From Clostridiales bacterium (GTDB taxonomy: Bacteria; Bacillota; Clostridia; Lachnospirales; Lachnospiraceae), in the NCBI GenBank assembly GCA_018376135.1, contig JAHABX010000010.1, positions 49,120 to 113,119 of the forward strand: DNA of 64,000 nucleotides. Direction: 5' to 3'. A program made the translations under genes and the position numbers. Within the stretch, counting starts at the first letter, position 1, and the number at the start of each line of letters is the position of its first letter. The notes under the pieces are model-generated. The model was not told where the DNA came from. It did no database searches and saw only the letters and a list, made by a program, of their open reading frames with translations. Shown here one piece after another: positions 9,277 to 17,207 of the stretch.

Positions 9277-9306
9277 AGTACACCTGCGGCATGCCGCAGG
9301 TGTACT
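9277..9306. promoter_or_regulatory. Perfect 30-bp intercistronic palindrome
   Basis: AGTACACCTGCGGC (9277-9290), a central AT, and the exact complement (9293-9306) form a perfect palindrome between the isomerase and the sensor-protein genes. There is no T-tract on the minus strand, so it is not a classical terminator. An RNA hairpin here could set the ratio of enzyme to sensor mRNA by 3'-end protection or partial termination. Confidence 0.6.
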
Positions 9307-9347
9307 CCCTTATATCTTTTCTGCCAATTCAGCACTGAATTATTGAC

Positions 9348-10832
9348 TTATGCAAATGGATTTTCAGTCGGATAACGGACACCTGCCGGCTGGTTGTATC
9401 CGATCTCGCTTACATCCACACCGATGTACTTAAATACTTCATACAGAGCTTTTCCGTAATGTCCGAACGCAACTGCTCCGTGATGGGGATAATTGCCCTC
9501 GATCAGCACATGACGGTAGAATCTCTTCATCTCCGGGATCGCGAAGATGCCGATGGCGCCGAAGGAACGGGTCGCTACCGGAAGCACCTCACCGTTTGCC
9601 ACATAAGCGCGCAGCTTGCAGTCTGCAGTGCTCTGCAGGCGGAAGAAGGTGATGTCGCCAGGCGCGATGTCTCCCTCCAGGGTTCCCTGGGTAACCTCTT
9701 CCGGAAGGCTTCTTGCCATGATGAGCTGATATTTCATCTGGCAGAAGGACAGCTTCTTCGTATTGGTATTTCCACAGTGGAAGCCCATGAAGATATCCGT
9801 ATCTGTATAGTTGAATTTGCCCTTGATATCCTCCTCATAGATATCATGGGGAACGGTGTTGTTGATATCCAGAAGCGTTACTACATCATCGCTGACACAG
9901 GTTCCAATGTACTCGCTCAATGCGCCGTAGATATCCACCTCGCAGGATACCGGGATTCCTCTTCCGGTCAGACGGCTGTTCACGTAGCAGGGAACGAATC
10001 CGAACTGAGTCTGGAACGCCGGCCAGCATTTTCCTGCGATTGCCACATGCTTTCTGTAGCCCTTATGTGCCTCGATCCAGTCAAGCAGGGTCAGCTCATA
10101 CTGCGCCAGCTTCGGAAGGATCTCCGGCTTCCTGTTGCCCTCACCCAGCTCTGCTTCCATATCTGCAACCACTTCCGGGATTCTCGGGTCATTGTCATGG
10201 GCTTTAAATGCCTCGAACAGATCCAGCTCGGAGTTTTCTTCAATCTCCACGCCCAGATTGTAGAGCTGCTTGATCGGCGCGTTGCATGCAAGGAAGTTCA
10301 GCGGACGAGGTCCGAAGCTGATGATCTTCAGATCGGAAAGTCCGATGATCGCTCTTGCGATCGGAAGGAACTCATGGATCATATCTGCACACTCCGGCGC
10401 GGTTCCGACCGGATACTCCGGAATATAAGCCCTGATATTGCGCAGCGCCAGATTGTAGCTTGCGTTGAGCATACCGCAGTAAGCATCGCCTCTGCCCTGG
10501 ATCAGGTTGTCTCCGCTCTCCTCTGCAGCTGCCACGAACATCTTCGGTCCTTCAAAATGCTTTGCAAGCAGAGTCTCGGAGATCTCAGGTCCGAAGTTTC
10601 CAAGGTATACAGCCAGTGCGTTACAGCCTGCTGCCTTTACATCCTCCAGCGCCTGTACCATATGGATCTCACTCTCTACAATACATACAGGACACTCATA
10701 GATGTCCGCTGCGTCATATTTTGCCTGATACGCCTCTACCAGGGCTTTTCTTCTGTTCACGGATAAGGATTCCGGGAAACAGTCACGGCTTACTGCCACG
10801 ATACCAATCTTTACTTTTGGAATATTGTTCAT
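9348..10832 (-). CDS. L-fucose/L-arabinose isomerase family protein
   Basis: The 494-residue protein belongs to the large isomerase fold shared by L-fucose and L-arabinose isomerases. Candidate metal-binding acidic and histidine residues are visible in CEVDIYGALSEY, TLLDINNT and MGFHCGNT. It should interconvert an aldose and a ketose in the cytoplasm. It lies in one operon with a DUF4867 protein and a xylulokinase-like kinase and above xylose-type binding proteins, and no xylose isomerase gene (xylA) is in the window. The inferred role is the isomerase step of pentose use, possibly D-xylose; substrate specificity is not shown by the sequence. Confidence 0.7.
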   Translation of the reverse strand: MNNIPKVKIGIVAVSRDCFPESLSVNRRKALVEAYQAKYDAADIYECPVCIVESEIHMVQALEDVKAAGCNALAVYLGNFGPEISETLLAKHFEGPKMFVAAAEESGDNLIQGRGDAYCGMLNASYNLALRNIRAYIPEYPVGTAPECADMIHEFLPIARAIIGLSDLKIISFGPRPLNFLACNAPIKQLYNLGVEIEENSELDLFEAFKAHDNDPRIPEVVADMEAELGEGNRKPEILPKLAQYELTLLDWIEAHKGYRKHVAIAGKCWPAFQTQFGFVPCYVNSRLTGRGIPVSCEVDIYGALSEYIGTCVSDDVVTLLDINNTVPHDIYEEDIKGKFNYTDTDIFMGFHCGNTNTKKLSFCQMKYQLIMARSLPEEVTQGTLEGDIAPGDITFFRLQSTADCKLRAYVANGEVLPVATRSFGAIGIFAIPEMKRFYRHVLIEGNYPHHGAVAFGHYGKALYEVFKYIGVDVSEIGYNQPAGVRYPTENPFA

Positions 10833-10859
10833 ACTATTATCCTCCTGAGATATGTTTTA

Positions 10860-11477
10860 TTATTTTACGGAAATATTCTCTCCAATGAGACCAATGTGTG
10901 CGCCTTCCGGCAGTCCGCCCTCGGCATGTCCGATGAGCCATTTATTTTTCGCAGTGATCAGGGCATCCTCCCAGCCTTCGTGCCCTTCTTCCAGCGGAAG
11001 GTTGGTGTCCTTTGGAAGCACGATGGCAACCTGAAAACCACTCTCATGAACACTGCAGGGCGCATAGTGCAGGGTAGTCGCGTATACCTCCACAGCCGTT
11101 CCCGCAGGAAGCAAAAATGCCTCCACCAGAGAGGTGTCATAGGTAAAATCATCTGTGATATCCTGCTGGGAACCAACCAGAAGGATCGCATCTGTCGCTG
11201 CCACATTAATCTCTGAGGAACGATGATACTCCAGCGCATTCAGCAGATAGTTTTTACCATTGCAGTAGCCTATCTGGATGGGCAGCTCCCCGTAAGCCTT
11301 CGTCTGAAGCTCTGCAAAGACCGGAAGGGCTTCCAACTCCGCCACGGACGGCTCATAGACCACACCCTCCGGAAGAGGAGTCTTCTTCAGTGCTTCCACC
11401 AGTCCGGAAAAATCCATATTCTGTACGACTCTGCCGTATTTCCGGAATGCGGCATCCGTTACCTTCTTCATCTCCAT
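10860..11477 (-). CDS. DUF4867 family protein
   Basis: The 205-residue soluble protein resembles DUF4867, a cupin-like family typically found beside sugar isomerase and kinase genes in Clostridia. Stretches such as VEAFLLPAGTAVEVYATTLHYAPCSV and FQVAIVLPKDTN fit a beta-barrel sugar-handling fold, perhaps a mutarotase-like, lyxose-isomerase-like or accessory enzyme. It sits between the kinase (12 bp upstream) and the isomerase (27 bp downstream), so it almost surely acts in the same sugar pathway. No catalytic activity can be assigned. Confidence 0.65.
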   Translation of the reverse strand: MEMKKVTDAAFRKYGRVVQNMDFSGLVEALKKTPLPEGVVYEPSVAELEALPVFAELQTKAYGELPIQIGYCNGKNYLLNALEYHRSSEINVAATDAILLVGSQQDITDDFTYDTSLVEAFLLPAGTAVEVYATTLHYAPCSVHESGFQVAIVLPKDTNLPLEEGHEGWEDALITAKNKWLIGHAEGGLPEGAHIGLIGENISVK

Positions 11478-11489
11478 GGTACTGTCCTC

Positions 11490-12959
11490 CTATTTGATCA
11501 ATTCAAAGATCGGCCTGCATGCGGGATAGATCTCCTTAAACTGCTGATAACGGGTCTCATATTTCGCCGCCAGCTCTGCATCCGGTTCCACCGTATCCAC
11601 GATCTTCACCAGCTTTGCCGCTGCCTCTTCCACGCTTGCATATTCCCCGCATGCCACTGCTGCCAGCATGGCTCCGCCCAGTGCCGGACCCTCCTCACTC
11701 TCGATCACATCCACCTTGACGTTCATCACATTGGCAATGATCTTCTTCCACAGAGGGCTCTTCGCTCCGCCTCCGCAGATCTTGGTGCGCTCGATCCGGA
11801 TGCCCAGAGATTTCGCCACTTCAAAGGAATCACGGAGTGCGAATGCCACACCCTCCAGAACTGCCTGGGTCATATCTGCCCGGGTGGTATCCATGGTCAT
11901 ACCGATGAAGGTTCCTCTGGCATTGGGATTATTGTGCGGGGAACGCTCTCCCATCAGATAAGGCAGGAAGTATACATGATTCTCTCCCAGCCTCTCAATC
12001 GCCTTCTGCTCTTCCGCATAATCCCTGGTTCCGATAATCTCGTCCATCCACCATTTATTGCAGGAAGCTGCACTTAACATACATCCCATCAGATGATAAT
12101 GTCCGTCTGCATGTGCAAATGCATGAAGGGCATTATTCTTATCCACACCAAACTTCTCGGAAGAGATAAAGATGGTTCCGCTTGTTCCAAGAGAGATGTT
12201 GCACATTCCGTCGCCGACGGTTCCGGTTCCCACGGCAGCCGCCGCATTGTCGCCTGCACCGGCAACGACCTTCACCGTCTCCGGAATGCCAAGCTCTGCC
12301 GCAATCTGTGGAAGCACAGTTCCAACCGCTTCGTAGGACTCATAGATCTTCGCCAGCTGTTCCTCATGGATTCCGCAGATGTCCAGCATCTCCTTGGACC
12401 AGCAGCGGTTCTTCACGTCGAAGATCAGCATACCGGAAGCATCTGACACATCCGTACAGTGTACTCCGGATAGCTTGTATGCGATGTAATCCTTGGGAAG
12501 CATGATCTTCGCGATCCTTGCAAAATTCTCCGGCTCCTTATTCTTCACCCAGAGGATCTTGGGCGCCGTAAACCCGGTAAAGGAAATGTTCGCCGTATAT
12601 TCGGACAGCTTATCCTTTCCGATCACGTGATTGAGATAATCGCACTCCTCAAAGGTACGTCCGTCATTCCACAAAAGCGCCGGACGGATCACCTTATCTT
12701 CCTGATCAAGAATCACCAGTCCATGCATCTGTCCTCCAAAGCTGATGCCTGCCACCTGATCTTTGTCACATTCGGACAAAAGCTCCTTCAGCCCGTCCAG
12801 GGTCTGCGTAAACCAGTCCTCCGGATTCTGTTCTGACCAGCCCGGATGGGGAAAATAAATGGGATACTCTCTGGATACGATCTTCCGGATATGCCCCTCT
12901 CCATCCATCAGCAGGAGCTTTACCGCAGAAGTACCAAGATCTACACCTATATAGAGCAT
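11490..12959 (-). CDS. xylB: Xylulokinase-like FGGY carbohydrate kinase
   Basis: The 489-residue kinase starts at MLYIGVDLGTSAVK, preceded by AAGGAGGAAG; a longer open frame exists but would run into the operator palindrome. FGGY family features include the N-terminal GVDLGTSAVK phosphate loop, the FGGQMHGLV region, the catalytic aspartate in LLWNDGRT and the C-terminal GGGAKSPLWKKI adenosine motif. It should phosphorylate a ketopentose such as D-xylulose with ATP, feeding the pentose phosphate pathway. It is the first gene of the catabolic operon and is divergent from a LacI-family regulator. Confidence 0.85.
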   Translation of the reverse strand: MLYIGVDLGTSAVKLLLMDGEGHIRKIVSREYPIYFPHPGWSEQNPEDWFTQTLDGLKELLSECDKDQVAGISFGGQMHGLVILDQEDKVIRPALLWNDGRTFEECDYLNHVIGKDKLSEYTANISFTGFTAPKILWVKNKEPENFARIAKIMLPKDYIAYKLSGVHCTDVSDASGMLIFDVKNRCWSKEMLDICGIHEEQLAKIYESYEAVGTVLPQIAAELGIPETVKVVAGAGDNAAAAVGTGTVGDGMCNISLGTSGTIFISSEKFGVDKNNALHAFAHADGHYHLMGCMLSAASCNKWWMDEIIGTRDYAEEQKAIERLGENHVYFLPYLMGERSPHNNPNARGTFIGMTMDTTRADMTQAVLEGVAFALRDSFEVAKSLGIRIERTKICGGGAKSPLWKKIIANVMNVKVDVIESEEGPALGGAMLAAVACGEYASVEEAAAKLVKIVDTVEPDAELAAKYETRYQQFKEIYPACRPIFELIK

Positions 12960-12985
12960 GGTTTCTTCCTCCTTTTCGTTCATTG

Positions 12986-12999
12986 CGTGCACGTGCACG
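12986..12999. promoter_or_regulatory. 14-bp operator palindrome at the kinase start
   Basis: CGTGCACGTGCACG is a perfect palindrome just downstream of the kinase operon -10, around the expected transcription start. This is a repressing position. The core 12 bp recur at 13173-13184, pointing to a dedicated regulator, most likely the adjacent LacI-family protein. Confidence 0.7.
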
Positions 13000-13010
13000 G
13001 TTTTTCTTTT

Positions 13011-13039
13011 ATATTACCTCTTCCACCTTACTTTTTCAA
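13011..13039 (-). promoter_or_regulatory. Predicted promoter of the kinase-isomerase operon
   Basis: On the minus strand, -35 TTGAAA (13034-13039) and -10 TATAAT-like TAATAT (13011-13016) are spaced 17 bp apart. The predicted start is near 13004, a few bases upstream of the operator palindrome. Confidence 0.6.
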
Positions 13040-13172
13040 CACTTTGTATCCATTTTTCCATATATTTCTTTATTTTTGTAAAAATCATACAATCTTCGTC
13101 CGTTTCCCATTAAAAATACACCCCTTTTTTGTTCAATACCTCCAAATTTTCAAAGCTCTTTTCGCAGGCAAA

Positions 13173-13184
13173 GTGCACGTGCAC
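13173..13184. promoter_or_regulatory. 12-bp operator palindrome near the regulator promoter
   Basis: GTGCACGTGCAC repeats the core of the site at 12986-12999, about 186 bp away centre to centre. It ends 12 bp before the -35 of the LacI-type gene. Confidence 0.65.
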
Positions 13185-13196
13185 GCTCTGTCTGCA

Positions 13197-13225
13197 TTGA
13201 CAGTTTTCGCTATTTCATGTATGTT
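13197..13225 (+). promoter_or_regulatory. Predicted promoter of the LacI-family regulator
   Basis: A consensus -35 TTGACA (13197-13202) and a -10 TATGTT (13220-13225) are spaced 17 bp apart. The leader carries a CCGGAGG ribosome-binding site before the ATG at 13256. Confidence 0.6.
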
Positions 13226-13255
13226 TAAGGCAGGAAAAAACCGGAGGCTTCTATT

Positions 13256-14269
13256 ATGACAACCATTAAGGAGATTGCAGATCTTGCCGGTGTATCCCGG
13301 GGAACGGTAGACCGGGTTCTCAACAACCGGGGCGCTGTCAATCCGAAGACAGCAGAAAAGATCATGGAGATTGTCCGGGCACTGGATTATCGTCCCAACA
13401 AAGCCGGGACTGCGCTGGCTGCCCAGAAGAAGAAATATAAGATCGGAGTCATCCTCTTCAGTGAGAATAACCCCTTTTTTGACGAGGTCATGGAAGGAGT
13501 CCGCTCAAAAGCTCTGGAACTGCAGGACTATGGCATCACGACCATTACCAGACGGGTGGAATTCGATGTAAGGGCACAGCTTCTTGCCATTGACGAGCTT
13601 ATGGCGGAAGGTATCCACGGTCTGATGCTTGCGCCCTATAATCATATCCAGATACAGGAAAAGATCGACGAACTGGTAGAGCATGAGATTCCGGTGGTGA
13701 CTGTGAACACCGATATTGACGGCTCCCGCCGGATCGCGTATGTGGGAAGCGACTATTTCCGCGGAGGCTGTATGGCGGCAGGGCTTTTGTCCCTTATGAC
13801 CTCCGGCAATATTGAACTGGGGATCATCACCGGCTCCTCCAATGTGCTGTGCCACACCGAACGCATCCGGGGACTGCGCCACACACTGGATTCCTCCTAT
13901 CCCCGCATCCAGGTGGCTGAGATCCTGGAGAATCACGATGATGAGTTTGAGAGCTATGCACTGACTCGGCGCCTTATGGAGCAGTACCCGGCGCTGGATG
14001 CTCTGTTCTTCTCCGCAGCAGGCGTTTATGGCGGCTGCAAAGCGGTTATGGAATCGGGGCGGCATCCCCGGATCATTACCTTCGATGAAGTCCCCACCAC
14101 ACTGGAGATGCTGAAAAACGGCGTGATCTCCGCCACCATCAGCCAGCAGCCCTGCCGACAGGGTTCCCGGTCACTGGATATCCTGTTCGAGTACCTGACC
14201 TCCGGAGTACTGCCCGAGAAGGAACGGGAGCTGGTGGAATATTCCATTAAGATACGGGAGAATATGTAG
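13256..14269 (+). CDS. LacI-family transcriptional regulator
   Basis: The 337-residue regulator has an N-terminal LacI helix-turn-helix (TIKEIADLAGVSRGTVDRVL, residues 3-22), the hinge-helix region near residues 45-60, and a periplasmic-binding-type effector domain (IGVILFSENNPFFDEVMEGV, IPVVTVNTDIDGSRRIAYVG, IITFDEVPTTLEML). It is divergent from the kinase-isomerase operon and probably binds the paired GTGCACGTGCAC palindromes. The sugar effector is unknown. With the two-component system, this locus would have two layers of control: extracellular sensing of sugar and intracellular sensing of a metabolite. Confidence 0.9.
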   Translation: MTTIKEIADLAGVSRGTVDRVLNNRGAVNPKTAEKIMEIVRALDYRPNKAGTALAAQKKKYKIGVILFSENNPFFDEVMEGVRSKALELQDYGITTITRRVEFDVRAQLLAIDELMAEGIHGLMLAPYNHIQIQEKIDELVEHEIPVVTVNTDIDGSRRIAYVGSDYFRGGCMAAGLLSLMTSGNIELGIITGSSNVLCHTERIRGLRHTLDSSYPRIQVAEILENHDDEFESYALTRRLMEQYPALDALFFSAAGVYGGCKAVMESGRHPRIITFDEVPTTLEMLKNGVISATISQQPCRQGSRSLDILFEYLTSGVLPEKERELVEYSIKIRENM

Positions 14270-14290
14270 GTACACAAATCTTCCTGTACG

Positions 14291-14375
14291 TTTTCCAAGG
14301 ATATTCGATGTCTGTTTTAACACTTTTCCAAGGATATTTGTGGTCTGTTTTGACACTTTTCCAAGGAAGATACAC
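14291..14375. repeat. 33-bp tandem repeat, about 2.6 copies
   Basis: Copies begin at 14291, 14324 and 14357, each opening with TTTTCCAAGGA. The first two continue with a variable 8-9 bases, then TCTGTTTTRACAC. The third breaks off after TTTTCCAAGGA. The block is just beyond the LacI-family gene and has no gene in it. Confidence 0.8.
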
Positions 14376-14411
14376 AAAAGGGAGAATTCCTCAACAAAAC
14401 GGAATTCTCCC
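14376..14411 (-). terminator. Terminator of the DUF4143 ATPase gene
   Basis: GGGAGAATTCC (14380-14390) and its exact complement (14401-14411) make an 11-bp stem with a 10-nt loop. On the minus strand it is followed by TTTTG, downstream of the ATPase stop. Confidence 0.65.
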
Positions 14412-14471
14412 TTCCATTAACTCGGTCACCTCCGACTCGGTATTCATTGAACGAATGACCGCATTTTCTTT

Positions 14472-15749
14472 TTAATTTTTCAATGCTGTAATTGGCACAA
14501 CATACACACCATCCGATCGTTGGTATGCTGCATTTGCCATTCCGCACAGAACGCAGAGCACCACCGGCGGTTTTCCCTTTGGTTCGCCAGCAATTTCATT
14601 GCGCAGCTTTAACAGCCCTTCTGCTGCCGCATCTATCTGATTCGCACCCAGCTTAATCTCAAAAGCACACCATTGTCCATCCGGGAGTTCCAGCACCGCA
14701 TCAATTTCCTGGTTTTTATAATCCTGATAATGATAAAGATTAGCTCCAAAAGATTCTGCGTAAATCCGAAGATCCCTTTCACACAACGCCTCAAACAAAA
14801 ATCCTAACGTTTCCAGATCTCCTAATAATCCGTCAGGTGTTGCCTTCAACAATGCACATGCCAGAGAAGGATCTGAAAAGTGTCTCTTTTCTGCCTGCTT
14901 AATGCGGACAGAAGAACGAATGCCAGCGGAAAATGGAGGCTGGTTATCTGTAATGAACAGTCGTTTAAAAATATCCAGATAAGCAGCAATCGTATTCGCA
15001 TCTATATCTTCATCATCTGTTTCTTTTACATCATTTTTCAAAATTTTATTGGTAGCCGTGGTGCTTTCATTCCTGGCAAGAGATCGCAGAAGCAAACGCA
15101 TTTTAAAAGTATCTCTTTTAATACCATCCATACGGTATACATCGTCATCAATGACTGCATCCAGATATTCCCGGGGCAGTAAAGAAGCCTGTTCCAACGG
15201 CATACCCAGACTGCCGGGCCAGCCTCCCCGAATAATCAGTTCAATCAATTTTTTCAGATCCACTTCACCAGTCAACGCAGGCGTTAATTTCCCATAACAT
15301 AGCTCCTGCAATGAAACTTTCCCCGACGAATCACCTGATTCATATAAGGACATCGGGCGCATCCGCAAGCGGGCAATTCGTCCCGCACCACTATGCATGA
15401 TTCCTTTATGATTCGGAGTTGCCGATCCCGTTAAAATAAACTGACCTTTTTTTGCTCGTTGATCCACCTCATATCGTACTGCGTCCCAAATTGGCGGAAC
15501 TTCCTGCCACTCATCAATCAGTCTTGGCACTTGTCCTTCCAGAATAAGCGCAGGAGACAGCTCTGCCAACTGTCGGTTTTGGAAATTTCCAGCCGGATCA
15601 CCAATATAAATTTCACTTTTGCTGTGATAAGAAGAGGTCCATGTCTTTCCGCACCATTTAGGTCCCTCTACACAAACTGCACCAAATGCACTCAAATATT
15701 TCTCAATTGTATGATCAATAATTCGCTGTCTGTAATTCTCTTTTACCAC
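14472..15749 (-). CDS. AAA ATPase with DUF4143 C-terminal domain
   Basis: The protein has about 425 residues. An N-terminal AAA_14 ATPase carries a P-loop-like VEGPKWCGKTWTS (Walker A GPKWCGKT) and LIDEWQEVP (Walker B). A DUF4143 domain follows, ending in a nuclease-like fold with EIDAVLEL and CAFEIKLG. Family members are widespread, often lone, and of unknown function. The GTG at 15749 follows AGAGGTG at good spacing; a GTG at 15758 is also possible but lies almost on the predicted transcription start. The gene stands alone between a terminator and a repeat-rich promoter. Confidence 0.8.
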   Translation of the reverse strand: MVKENYRQRIIDHTIEKYLSAFGAVCVEGPKWCGKTWTSSYHSKSEIYIGDPAGNFQNRQLAELSPALILEGQVPRLIDEWQEVPPIWDAVRYEVDQRAKKGQFILTGSATPNHKGIMHSGAGRIARLRMRPMSLYESGDSSGKVSLQELCYGKLTPALTGEVDLKKLIELIIRGGWPGSLGMPLEQASLLPREYLDAVIDDDVYRMDGIKRDTFKMRLLLRSLARNESTTATNKILKNDVKETDDEDIDANTIAAYLDIFKRLFITDNQPPFSAGIRSSVRIKQAEKRHFSDPSLACALLKATPDGLLGDLETLGFLFEALCERDLRIYAESFGANLYHYQDYKNQEIDAVLELPDGQWCAFEIKLGANQIDAAAEGLLKLRNEIAGEPKGKPPVVLCVLCGMANAAYQRSDGVYVVPITALKN

Positions 15750-15768
15750 CTTTATCACCTCTGATCAT

Positions 15769-15797
15769 ATTATATGCCATTCAGTCGAATTTTACAA
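15769..15797 (-). promoter_or_regulatory. Promoter of the DUF4143 ATPase gene
   Basis: On the minus strand, -35 TTGTAA (15792-15797) and a perfect -10 TATAAT (15769-15774) are spaced 17 bp apart. The transcript leader would be only about 13 nt. Confidence 0.65.
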
Positions 15798-15838
15798 CTT
15801 CATTCAGTGCAATTTTTACTTTTTATTCAGTACAATTT
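15779..15838 (-). repeat. Three 14-bp repeats at 23-bp period over the promoter
   Basis: Read on the minus strand, AAATTGTACTGAAT, AAATTGCACTGAAT and AAATTCGACTGAAT lie at 15825-15838, 15802-15815 and 15779-15792, exactly 23 bp apart. The copy nearest the gene lies within the spacer and touches the -35 of the ATPase promoter. This is the layout of a multi-site operator. Confidence 0.7.
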
Positions 15839-15849
15839 CCTCCTTAAAA

Positions 15850-16297
15850 AGCACCACCATCCATCTTATTCCGTTACAATAAATAAAAAAGGATCCTGCT
15901 TGCGGGATTCTCCGCCTGCGGCGGGTCGCAAAGCGACATAATTCCTGTCCGCCGCAGCGCGATCATAGCGGAGCGTTTTTTAATTCATAGGACGTAATTT
16001 CCTATGAATTAATAAAAGCGCTCCGGCATACAGTTAATCCCTGCATGTCTGAACGCTGTTGTTTTTTGTCGGGGTACGGCATCCGCTTGCGCGCCGACGA
16101 AGCACCGCCCCCATTTTAAAGTCCCCAAAATTTCTCATTCATCTACAGATTTCTATACAAATGAAAGACCTCAGTAGAACTTTTATGATTACACTATACA
16201 GGATAAATGTGTACAAATTATGGGAAATCACTAAAAAAATCATAAAATCCCGCAGCAAATCTTTATAATTCCTTCATGAATATCCAGACAGACCGAT
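15850..16297. repeat. Gene-free stretch with a hairpin-rich intergenic element
   Basis: No convincing gene is present. Three nested structures are visible: CTGCGGCGG (15916-15924) pairs with 15949-15957, enclosing GTCGC/GCGAC (15925-15929, 15933-15937). AATTCATAGGA (15982-15992) pairs exactly with 16000-16010. CGGAGCG (15969-15975) with CGCTCCG (16019-16025) extends that into a stem-loop of about 57 bp. The layout resembles a dispersed, transcribed intergenic repeat; copy number cannot be judged here. Confidence 0.55.
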
Positions 16298-16768
16298 TTA
16301 CAGATGCTCCTTACAGGAAAGCTCCTCCGCCTCCAGCCTGAATACTCCCACATGGCGAAGCGCCTCTTCCGAAAATGTCCAGCCGCTTTTCCCTGTATTG
16401 TGGCACATGATCACCTGCAGAGCTTTTTCCTTTTCCGCTTCATCCTCAATGAAATCCACTTTCCCGCTGCCGATCACGCTCTGAAATCGCGCCGAATACC
16501 CACACGCTTCTTCGCCTTCATTCAGCCGGTAGTTTGTATCCATCTCAAACCCCGCATAATGGTATTCCCTGATCAGATCCGCCTTCCGCCCTTCCTTTGC
16601 CCCGTGAAAATAGAAGCTGTATTTCCCGTCGCTTTCGGAAAAGCCAAAATTCAGCGGGACAATATACACCTTTCCATGGTCGCAGAATCCGAGCCTGCAG
16701 CAATGACAGGCAGATATGATCTCACGGATCCTGTCCGGGGAGGCGACCTCTCTGTCCTTTCTCCTCAT
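16298..16768 (-). CDS. Pyridoxamine 5'-phosphate oxidase-fold (NimA-like) flavoprotein
   Basis: The 156-residue protein has the split-barrel FMN-binding fold of the NimA/PNPOx-related family (motifs CRLGFCDHGKVYIVPLNFGF, YSFYFHGAKEGRKADLI, GKVDFIEDEAEKEKAL, CHNTGKSGWTF). Such proteins bind flavin, and some reduce nitro compounds. The second ATG is chosen because AGGATAG lies 9 nt upstream; the first is only 3 nt away. It is 15 bp after tagD on the same strand, so it may ride on that operon without sharing its function. Confidence 0.75.
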   Translation of the reverse strand: MRRKDREVASPDRIREIISACHCCRLGFCDHGKVYIVPLNFGFSESDGKYSFYFHGAKEGRKADLIREYHYAGFEMDTNYRLNEGEEACGYSARFQSVIGSGKVDFIEDEAEKEKALQVIMCHNTGKSGWTFSEEALRHVGVFRLEAEELSCKEHL

Positions 16769-16783
16769 ACGCATCTATCCTCT

Positions 16784-17176
16784 TTATTTCTTCAGATCCT
16801 TCTTGATCTGAGTGGAGCTGACCTCCGGAGTTCTCGGCAGATAGATGACCTCTGCGCCTTCTTCCTCCAGGAAATCAAACTTTCCTTCCCAGTCGCTTCC
16901 CATAACAAAGACATCTGCCTGATACTCATGAATATCCGTCCGCTTCTGCTCCCAGCAGTTCTCCGGAATCACCAGATCCACATAACGCACCGCCTCCAGA
17001 AGCATCTTGCGCTCCTCGTAGGAAAAATAGCATCTCTTCTGCTTTTCCTTCCAGTTGAACTCATCCGTGGACAGACCTACGATGAGATAATCTCCCTGCG
17101 CCTTCGCACGGCGCAGCAGATTGATATGTCCGTAATGCAAAAGATCAAAAGTTCCGTAAGTAATTACTCGTTTCAT
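16784..17176 (-). CDS. tagD: Glycerol-3-phosphate cytidylyltransferase
   Basis: The 130-residue enzyme has the full set of cytidylyltransferase motifs: GTFDLLHYGHINLL with the HxGH signature at the N terminus, and RTPEVSSTQIKK at the C terminus. It makes CDP-glycerol from CTP and glycerol 3-phosphate, a donor for teichoic acid or phosphoglycerol-modified surface glycans. Length matches TagD. It follows a large membrane protein by 31 bp in a run that begins with dapF, so it probably serves envelope synthesis. No CDP-glycerol glycerophosphotransferase is in this window. Confidence 0.9.
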   Translation of the reverse strand: MKRVITYGTFDLLHYGHINLLRRAKAQGDYLIVGLSTDEFNWKEKQKRCYFSYEERKMLLEAVRYVDLVIPENCWEQKRTDIHEYQADVFVMGSDWEGKFDFLEEEGAEVIYLPRTPEVSSTQIKKDLKK

Positions 17177-17207
17177 TTTCTATATTCCTTTCACGGCAAA
17201 TCCATGC

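Noticed and set aside
14291..14375. CRISPR-like array
   Set aside because: Whole 33-bp units are repeated without unique spacers, so it is a tandem repeat and not an array.
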